Source: Alphaproteobacteria bacterium
Lineage (GTDB): Bacteria > Pseudomonadota > Alphaproteobacteria > Bin95
Direction: 5' to 3'
NCBI GenBank assembly: GCA_022822125.1
Contig: JAJECF010000216.1
Coordinates: 1 to 13,384, forward strand
Length of the DNA: 13,384 nucleotides
Of the stretch, positions 1 to 5,750 are shown in pieces. A program made the position numbers and the translations under genes. The stretch's first letter is position 1. Each line of letters opens with the position of its first letter. The notes under the pieces were generated by a model. That model worked only from the letters and a program-made list of their open reading frames with translations. It did not search any database and was not told the origin of the DNA.

Positions 1-190
1 GAACCTCGCAGCCCAGCGCGTTCACGCTCTCCCGAACACGAAGCTCCGCTTCCTCGAATGCGGCCGCGCAGGGCGCGGAAGCAAGCGGCTCACGACAGAC
101 CGCAACCAGCCCCGACAGCGCCTCCAGTATCCGAGCCGGCAAGCCGGCAAGATCGATGGACGAGCAGGATGCAGACTGCGAAACTGACAT
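1..190 (-). CDS. N-terminal fragment of an unidentified protein, possibly a transposase
   Basis: An open frame runs from an ATG at 190-188 to the left window edge with no stop, giving 63 residues. The start is well supported: AGGAG lies 7 bases upstream of the ATG on the - strand. Its end reads FEEAELRVRESVNALGCEV, an amphipathic helical stretch that vaguely recalls the N-terminal region of ISKra4-type transposases, but no catalytic motif is inside the window. The upstream non-coding DNA holds short inverted repeats (236-250 and 303-343), as expected near an IS end, and other insertion sequences lie further right. Seen: open frame and ribosome binding site. Inferred only: transposase identity. 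It could equally be a short hypothetical protein. Confidence 0.45.
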   Translation of the reverse strand, partial: MSVSQSASCSSIDLAGLPARILEALSGLVAVCREPLASAPCAAAFEEAELRVRESVNALGCEV

Positions 191-235
191 GGGGCCGCTC
201 CTGTGGTTGCGATTGCTTCACACAACGACATCCTA

Positions 236-250
236 CCCGCCTCAGGCGGG
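236..250. repeat. Perfect short hairpin (6-bp stem, 3-base loop)
   Basis: CCCGCC (236-241) and GGCGGG (245-250) pair around TCA. It lies 46 bases upstream of the left-edge gene start, so it would sit in that gene's 5' leader. No T tract follows, so it is not an obvious intrinsic terminator. It may be a subterminal hairpin of a mobile element or a translation-modulating leader structure. Confidence 0.4.
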
Positions 251-302
251 CGGAGCGGTCCCGCTTCCGGCCCTGAAAACGGCCTGCCCCTGCAAAGGCG
301 GG

Positions 303-343
303 GACAATCGTGACAAAATCCCGACCCTGAAACCCCGATTGTC
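303..343. repeat. Inverted repeat GACAATCG/CGATTGTC between divergent genes
   Basis: GACAATCG at 303-310 is exactly repeated in inverse as CGATTGTC at 336-343, with a 25-base spacer. It lies in the 245-base gap (191-435) between the divergent left-edge gene and the Rieske gene. Two readings are possible: a two-half-site operator shared by the divergent genes, or the terminal region of the left-edge mobile element. Nothing else gene-like is visible in the gap. Confidence 0.35.
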
Positions 344-401
344 ACCGATCGCCCCCAAAGGCCATCGGAAACGAACATGAAATCTCAATAAATCAACCGC
401 T

Positions 402-407
402 TACAAT
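402..407 (+). promoter_or_regulatory. Possible -10 element (TACAAT) upstream of the Rieske gene
   Basis: TACAAT at 402-407 matches the sigma-70 -10 consensus at five of six bases and lies in a locally AT-rich patch (about 370-410), 28 bases before the ATG at 436. No convincing -35 hexamer is found at 16-18 bases upstream, so this is only a candidate. No strong Shine-Dalgarno sequence precedes the ATG either. Confidence 0.25.
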
Positions 408-435
408 CGCCATACGGGACCTGCACCCGTATCGA

Positions 436-1515
436 ATGCAAGCAATCCCGAACGAATCGAGTGGCGCGCGCTCGCTTCTCCCGTTTCCGGAAGGCTGGTA
501 TTTCGTCGCCAGCCGCAAGGCGATAGGGACCGGGAAGCTGCTGCGGAAAACCTGGCTCGGCGAGCGGATTGTCGTCTGGTGCAACGGGAGCGGAGATGTC
601 TGCGTCGCCGAGGCGGTCTGTCCGCATCTGGGCGCGGATCTGTCGCCCGAAGCCGGCGGGTGCGTGCGCAATGGCCGCCTCGTATGCCCGTTTCACGGAT
701 TCGAGTATGACGTCACCGGCCAATGCGTTGCGACGCCCTACGCGCCGGCTCCCCCCTCCGCCAGGCTGAGGGCGTTCGAGACGCGCGAAATTCTGGGGCT
801 CGTCTTCGCCTGGCACGGCATCGGCGACCGGCCGCCGCAATGGGACCTCCCCGCGCCGCCCCCGAACGGGGCCGACTGGAGCGCCATGGAAATCCGCAGC
901 GTCCGGTTCGCGGGACATCCCCAGGAGACGACCGAGAATTCCGTCGATCTCGGACATCTGCGCTATGTGCACGGCTATGACAGCGTGCAGCCTGTCGGCC
1001 CGGTAACGGTTGACGGTGCCCGGCTCGAGAGCTGCTTCGATTTCAAGCGGACCCGGACCGTCGCGGGCATCAAGTGCTTCGCCTACGATGTCTCCGCCGT
1101 CACCCATGTGCACGGGCTCGGCTTTTCCTATGTCGAGGTCCGGGAGCATTACATCGGCATGGACACCCGCCTGTGGGTGCTCGCCACGCCCGTCGACGGC
1201 GAGCTCGTCGAAATGACGCTGGTGAGCTAGGTGCGGCTGCTGCTCAGGCCGAAGCGGGCCATCGCCGGCATGCGGTTCCTCCCCCCGAGGCTGCGCACCC
1301 GGATCATGAACAGGATCATCATCGCAGCCCAAATGCACGACGTGCTGCAGGACGTGGCCATCTGGAGCCGGAAGCAATACCGGCCCGATCCGGCGCTCTG
1401 CCGTTCGGACGGCCCGATCGGCAAGTTCCGCCGCTATTGCGAACAGTTCTACCCGGATGGCCGGGTCTGCGGCCGAACCGAGGCGGAACCGCCCCCGGTA
1501 CGCGACGGCGGATAG
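436..1515 (+). pseudogene. Rieske [2Fe-2S] non-haem iron oxygenase (sterol/steroid type), interrupted by an in-frame TAG
   Basis: Two adjacent open stretches in one frame, 436-1230 (264 residues) and 1231-1515, are separated only by a TAG at 1228-1230; together they span 359 codons, the usual length for KshA/DAF-36/SdmA-like oxygenases. The Rieske cluster ligands are C62-x-H64 and C84-x-x-H87. The mononuclear iron region reads E167-N168-x-x-D171-x-x-H174-x-x-x-x-H179. The third iron ligand, an Asp in LQDVAIW (about residue 306), lies after the TAG, so a terminated product should be inactive. The downstream part has the expected C-terminal FCRRYCxQFYP-like end (RRYCEQFYPD). A CAG (Gln) to TAG change is the simplest explanation. 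Family members hydroxylate or desaturate steroid rings or remove C-4 methyls using a separate reductase, which is absent here. A GTG directly follows the TAG, so reinitiation is conceivable but unlikely. The family is secure; the reaction is not. Confidence 0.85.
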
Positions 1516-1544
1516 CCGGACATGCAGAATGTGTTGTCGAATTC

Positions 1545-1550
1545 TATAAT
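1545..1550 (+). promoter_or_regulatory. Consensus -10 hexamer TATAAT in the Rieske-P450 gap
   Basis: A perfect TATAAT sits in an unusually AT-rich patch (about 1530-1560) just after the Rieske stop. It lies 246 bases before the P450 start, which would give a long leader. No good -35 is spaced 16-18 bases upstream. The remaining gap (1516-1795) shows no convincing gene or RNA. If real, this would let the P450 be transcribed independently of the broken Rieske gene. Confidence 0.3.
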
Positions 1551-1795
1551 GAAATCAATGGTATTTCGACCGTGCGGAACGGTGCGGACTTGACTGTTAT
1601 CCATCGATAGCCGACATTTGCAGCTAAAGGTGAACGACGACGGCGGCTCGGGTCCCCGGATATGGCTTGGCGCGAGATTGCAGTTGCTCCGGACATGCTC
1701 ATTTCAGTAACCGCTTTCCCGGGTCTCGCGACCCCCATTGCGAAGCGCCGCGCCGGCGCCCCGGGAAGGGTCCGGATGCGGGGAGGCCGAAGCTG

Positions 1796-3823
1796 ATGGC
1801 CGATGCCGCCGCGGTTTCGACGACCCCGTCGCTGAGTTTGCCCGAAGAGCTCATCCTGGTGCTCCTCAACGAGCAGAACGGCTACTTCCACCAGGTGCCC
1901 GGCTGGGACCTGAATTGCGCCGTCGTCGGCGCCGTGCTCGCGGAGCTTTCCCTCCGGTCGCGCATCGATACCGACACGGAGGCGCTGCACCTGGTGGACG
2001 CCGCGGAAACCGGCGACCCCGCGCTGGACCCGATCCTGAAGGAAATCGCGGACGAGCCCGTCCGGCGGAACGCCCAATACTGGATCGAGCGCCTCGTTCT
2101 CCATGCCGAGCCGGTGATCGAACTGACTCTGGACCGGCTGGTCGATCTGAAGATTCTGGAACGCCACAATGGCGAGTTCTACACGCTGGTTTCCTCCACA
2201 TTCCAGGCGAACGCGCCGGGCGGCACGCGGGAAGGCACGGCGGGCCAATTCATCAAGGCGCGCATCGGCCAGGTCATTCTGACCGACCTGATTCCCGACC
2301 CGAGGGACATCATCATCATTTCCCTCATCGATACCTGCGACGTCTTCCGCTTCATATTCGAGCTCGACGAGGAGGCCGAGGAGCGGATCGGGAATATCTG
2401 CAGGATGGACCTGATCGCCCGGTCCATAGCCGAGGCGGTCAAGGACAATATTGCAAACCCGCTGCTTCGGCGCTCCACGCTGACCAGGCAGATTCCGAAG
2501 GTTGCGCTGCACCGGCTGCTGCGCAGTCCGCATTTGCGCACCGGCAACATCCCCGCGCTCTTTGCCGAGACCGCCGAGAGATACGGGCCGGTTTTCCAGG
2601 TTTGCCCGCCGTTCAAGGAGCCCATGACCTTCATCGCCGGGGCAGAGGCGAATCAGTGGGCGCACCGGCACGGGCGGATGTATCTGAGAGCAAGGGACTA
2701 TTTCGCCGATTTCGAGAAAATCTACGGCGCGTCCGGCGTGTTGCCGTCGCTGGACGGCACCGACCATTTCCGGCTCCGCAAGGCCCTGTCGCCGGCCTAT
2801 TCGCGCGAGCGGCTGGCGGGGCAAATGGATCAGGTTCTCGTATACGGCCGCAAATTCATGGCGGACTGGAAGGTCGGCGACGTCCTGCCCGCAACGCGCG
2901 TCTGCCGACGGATGATTAACGCGCAGATATCGCCGCTATTCATCGGCGTCGAGTCGCAGGATATCTTCGACGACCTGATAGCTTTCAAGGAGCGCGCGCT
3001 CAATGTTCATATCATAAGGTTGCTGCCCGAATTCATGCTGGGCACGCCGCGCATGAAACGCACGGCGAAAGCCGTCGACATATTGCTGGAGCGGATCGAG
3101 AGCGTCCACACGCCGGCCCAGCGGACCGGTTGCCCGCGGGACCTTGCGGACGACCTGCTGAGCCTGCACGCGAGCGACCCGCAACTGGTGCCGGAATCGA
3201 ATCTGCGTTTCGGCTTGTCGGCAGCCCTGGTCGCGAGCGTGTATATGGGCGATGCGTTCAGCTTCGCGGTTTACGCCATGGCGTCGCAGCCCGACCTTTA
3301 CCGCAAAATCCAGAGCGAAGCCGACGCCCTGTTCGAGGACGGCGACCCGGACGGCGAGAGCTTCAGTCCGGCCGCGGTCGACATCACCCGGCGTTTTCTC
3401 ATGGAATGCCTCAGGATGTATCCGATCGTCCCGATGTCGCTCAGGAACGTGATGAACAGCTGCGTGGTCGAGGGCTACGAACTGCCCGTGGGGACGCGGG
3501 TCTACATAGCCCAGTCGGCGTCCCATTTCATGGAGGACGCCTTCCCGGATCCCTTCTCATTCGATATCGACCGTTACCTGCCCGCGCGCAGCGAACACCG
3601 CGGTCCCGGATATGCGCCTTACGGGCTCGGCACGCACAGATGTCTGGGCTCGAGGTGGATGAACCTGCAGCTGGTCGTCAACCTGATCATGGTCGCGCGC
3701 TACTTCAACCTCGAAATATACCCGGAGAACTATGAACTCCGGTTCAATCCGCTTCCGTCGTTGAAGCCGGACAGGAAATTGAAATTCCGCGTCGCCGAGC
3801 GGAGGCGCGAGCTGCAGGGCTGA
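1796..3823 (+). CDS. GPP34 (GOLPH3-like) domain fused to a cytochrome P450
   Basis: The protein has 675 residues. I chose the ATG at 1796 because GGGAGG (1781-1786) lies 9 bases upstream and the GPP34 domain begins soon after; the 43 extra codons upstream look non-coding. Residues about 13-215 match the GPP34 fold: LPEELILVLLNEQNGYF, then AVVGAVLAELSLRSRI, a VDAAETGDPALDPIL segment, YWIERL, and LDRLVDLKILERHNGEFYTL. Residues about 230-675 form a P450: helix K E537-C-L-R540 and a haem loop with Cys616 (YGLGTHRCLG, with Tyr in place of the usual Phe). The helix I region (about 474-495) lacks the usual acid/Thr pair. No N-terminal membrane anchor is seen. GPP34 proteins bind membranes (PI4P at the eukaryotic Golgi), so I infer the domain docks the P450 on a lipid surface. 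Neighbouring Rieske and sterol methyltransferase genes suggest a sterol-like substrate. It converges on the methyltransferase with 22 bases between stop codons. Domain identities are firm; substrate is inference. Confidence 0.93.
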   Translation: MADAAAVSTTPSLSLPEELILVLLNEQNGYFHQVPGWDLNCAVVGAVLAELSLRSRIDTDTEALHLVDAAETGDPALDPILKEIADEPVRRNAQYWIERLVLHAEPVIELTLDRLVDLKILERHNGEFYTLVSSTFQANAPGGTREGTAGQFIKARIGQVILTDLIPDPRDIIIISLIDTCDVFRFIFELDEEAEERIGNICRMDLIARSIAEAVKDNIANPLLRRSTLTRQIPKVALHRLLRSPHLRTGNIPALFAETAERYGPVFQVCPPFKEPMTFIAGAEANQWAHRHGRMYLRARDYFADFEKIYGASGVLPSLDGTDHFRLRKALSPAYSRERLAGQMDQVLVYGRKFMADWKVGDVLPATRVCRRMINAQISPLFIGVESQDIFDDLIAFKERALNVHIIRLLPEFMLGTPRMKRTAKAVDILLERIESVHTPAQRTGCPRDLADDLLSLHASDPQLVPESNLRFGLSAALVASVYMGDAFSFAVYAMASQPDLYRKIQSEADALFEDGDPDGESFSPAAVDITRRFLMECLRMYPIVPMSLRNVMNSCVVEGYELPVGTRVYIAQSASHFMEDAFPDPFSFDIDRYLPARSEHRGPGYAPYGLGTHRCLGSRWMNLQLVVNLIMVARYFNLEIYPENYELRFNPLPSLKPDRKLKFRVAERRRELQG

Positions 3824-3845
3824 CGCGCCGGAGGGCGGCCGGCAT

Positions 3846-4883
3846 TCAGCAGGCCGGGGCCTGCGGAGGTTTCCGGGCCAGGAAACAGAACAACGGCGTG
3901 AATATCCCGGTTCTGCCGCCTGCGACATAGGCGTTGGCGGTCCGGTCCATCAGCCCGACGACCTTTGCGGAGCCCTTCGGGAACACTCCCAGCGCTTCGG
4001 CCAGCCCGGCGGCCCCGATGAACGCCTTGCGGCCCAGCGGCGTCCGGCGGAGCGCGCCGCCCGGCATTCCCTGCCGGGTCTCCATGGGCCGGTACCACGG
4101 CACGTCCCCGACGCCCCAGTCCATGCTCTCCGCGACCTGAAACCCCGCCGTTTCGAGGGCCCGGAGCACGCCGTCCGTCGTCTCGATATCCGCGAGCGCA
4201 ATGCCGTGCATCAGGTCCTGCTTGATGGCCCGGTGCCGGCTGTCCTCCGGGTCGAACCTGTCCGTCATGCACATTTCCTGGCCCCAGAACAGGGCGCCGG
4301 GCTTCAGCACGCGGTATATCTCGGCGAACGCGCCCGCCTTGTCCGGCGCATGGCATGTCGATTCGATCGCATAGCCCCGGTCGAAACTGTCGTCCCCGAT
4401 GGCGCTCATGTCCATGAAGCTGCAATGCGCATAGTCGACCGCGCCGTCGAGCCCGGCTTCCGCGTTCAACGCCTTCGCCCTGTCGAGCTGGATCTGGCTG
4501 CTGTTCACCCCGACCACCCTGACGCCGGCCTCGCGGGCGACGCGGCGCATCGGGCCGCCGACGCCGCAACCGATATCGACCACCGTCATGCCCCGGCGCA
4601 ACTCCAGTCCGGAGATCATCAGCCGCTGGTGCCGGATCTTGGACTCTTCCAGGCTCTCCCGCGGCGACAGCGGCGCGAAGTGCAGGGATTCGCCCCATCC
4701 GAACACCATGAACTCGCTGCAGAGGTCGTAATATTCCTTCACCGTTTCGGCGTGGTCGTAATCCGCTGCGGCGCCCCCGGAAGACGCCCTCGCGCCCCAA
4801 CTTTCGAAATGCTGCACGCGACGGGCGACGTCCGAGCCCCGGTACGAGGCCCTCAGCCCGCTGGACAGCCTGCGGATATTCAT
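3846..4883 (-). CDS. Sterol 24-C-methyltransferase (SAM-dependent)
   Basis: This 345-residue protein would transfer a methyl group from S-adenosylmethionine to the C-24 side-chain double bond of a sterol. The diagnostic family regions are all visible: FGWGESLHFAPL (61-72, sterol methyltransferase region I), the SAM-binding loop VDIGCGVGGP (102-111), the sterol-type motif YAIESTCHAP (171-180), LKPGALFWGQEMCMTD (193-208), and the C-terminal AGGRTGIFTPLF (321-332) of the Sterol_MT_C domain. The start is supported by AAGGAAG about 6 bases upstream. It lies 25 bases after the LolA-like stop and 867 bases after the RND stop, all on one strand, so it is likely the last gene of that operon. Such enzymes are standard in fungi and plants and rare but documented in bacteria. 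Which sterol it uses, and whether it adds one or more methyls, cannot be read from the sequence. Confidence 0.93.
   Translation of the reverse strand: MNIRRLSSGLRASYRGSDVARRVQHFESWGARASSGGAAADYDHAETVKEYYDLCSEFMVFGWGESLHFAPLSPRESLEESKIRHQRLMISGLELRRGMTVVDIGCGVGGPMRRVAREAGVRVVGVNSSQIQLDRAKALNAEAGLDGAVDYAHCSFMDMSAIGDDSFDRGYAIESTCHAPDKAGAFAEIYRVLKPGALFWGQEMCMTDRFDPEDSRHRAIKQDLMHGIALADIETTDGVLRALETAGFQVAESMDWGVGDVPWYRPMETRQGMPGGALRRTPLGRKAFIGAAGLAEALGVFPKGSAKVVGLMDRTANAYVAGGRTGIFTPLFCFLARKPPQAPAC
3849..3864. terminator. Strong hairpin between convergent P450 and methyltransferase genes
   Basis: GCAGGCC and GGCCTGC form a perfect 7-bp stem with a two-base nominal centre, 26 bases after the P450 stop and inside the last codons of the methyltransferase. 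There is no T tract on either strand, so it is not a textbook intrinsic terminator; it could still slow polymerase or protect 3' ends of the P450 transcript. Confidence 0.3.
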
Positions 4884-4908
4884 GGCAGGCTTCCTTCGAC
4901 CTGCTAGG

Positions 4909-5715
4909 CTACCGGGCGCGTTTCAGGGCTGTCCTCGTGAAATCGCCGAGGTCGAGGTCGGCGCCGAACTCGTAGTCCGACCAGACCAGCAGGGTGCTCT
5001 TGCCCGTCAGGTGATTGGTCATCGTGATCCGGCTGCTTCGCCAGAAGCGGTCCAGATACTGCTTGTAGCCTTCCACCACCATGGTCTTGAGATGCGCGTC
5101 CCTGCGGTCGAAGAACCGGATCTGCATGGTGCGCAGCTCCTCGCGGTCGAGCCAGACCAGCTGGCGCGAATATCCCGAATCCTTGCTGACGGGCACGCGC
5201 TCCAGCACGGCGCACTGGAGGGCGCCGCAGGCCTCGTCGCGCAAATGGCGGTGGGTGAACTTCTCGATCTCGACCGTGCCCATGTCCTCATAGGAGAACT
5301 CGCTGCCCATGAAGGAGCCGGACTGGTTCGAGGAGCTGATGCGCTTGACCCGTTTCAGCGCGGGCAGATAGAGCCACTGCTCGTCCGCGTCCTCCTTGTG
5401 GGCATGGACGAGGAAGGCCGTGCCCCGGACGTCGCGCGGGCGGTCGAACACGAACATGGTGCGGTCGCCGTCGCCCTCCACCTCGATGACCTTCAGGCGC
5501 ACCTCCCGGTGGCTTTCCTGGCCCCGCTTGTTGCGCAGGGTCATGGTCATGCTCGCGATGAAATTGCCGAAGCCCTTCTGCCGTTCGCGGGCCTCGGTCG
5601 CGATCCTGAGGCCGGCCTCCTCCGCGCTTTCGGCCGCAAGGCCGGCCGGCCAGGCGAGCATCGCCAGCAGCAGCCCGGACAGCATGAGCGCCGGGCGGGA
5701 GAGGGGGTTGCGCAT
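4909..5715 (-). CDS. LolA-like periplasmic lipid carrier (outer membrane lipoprotein-sorting protein family)
   Basis: The protein has 268 residues. The start is the ATG at 5715-5713, preceded by AGGAGG at good spacing; the frame stays open far upstream, but that part only overlaps the RND gene out of frame. A signal peptide is clear: basic MRNPLSR, a hydrophobic core to about residue 24, and cleavage near GLAA/ESAEE (28/29). The mature part matches the LolA_like family (PF17131 type): MTLRNKRGQESHREVRLKV, a RGTAFLVHAH segment, WLYLPALKRVKRISSSN followed by GSFMGSEFSYEDM, and later VWLDREELRTMQIRFFDR. These proteins form an open half-barrel that carries hydrophobic cargo across the periplasm and are repeatedly paired with RND/MMPL permeases. 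It starts 35 bases after the RND stop and is followed 25 bases later by the sterol methyltransferase, which suggests that its cargo is a methylated sterol or related lipid. That cargo is inference. Confidence 0.88.
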   Translation of the reverse strand: MRNPLSRPALMLSGLLLAMLAWPAGLAAESAEEAGLRIATEARERQKGFGNFIASMTMTLRNKRGQESHREVRLKVIEVEGDGDRTMFVFDRPRDVRGTAFLVHAHKEDADEQWLYLPALKRVKRISSSNQSGSFMGSEFSYEDMGTVEIEKFTHRHLRDEACGALQCAVLERVPVSKDSGYSRQLVWLDREELRTMQIRFFDRRDAHLKTMVVEGYKQYLDRFWRSSRITMTNHLTGKSTLLVWSDYEFGADLDLGDFTRTALKRAR

Positions 5716-5750
5716 CGCCGTTTCCTCCTGTCGGCGGCCGCCGGCGGCGC

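Noticed and set aside
22..378. - strand 118-residue open frame at the left edge
   Set aside because: It overlaps the better-supported frame starting at 190, which has a proper ribosome binding site, and shows no family features.
385..1377. - strand open frame of 330 codons opposite the Rieske gene
   Set aside because: No conserved motifs. The + strand carries both iron-binding motifs, so the antisense frame is a shadow.
1231..1515. A separate 94-residue gene starting at the GTG after the TAG
   Set aside because: It continues the Rieske frame and contains the expected C-terminal iron ligand and family ending. It is the tail of the interrupted oxygenase rather than an independent gene.
1544..2824. 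- strand open frame of 426 codons opposite the GPP34-P450 gene
   Set aside because: No family features, and it is the antisense shadow of a well-supported fusion gene.
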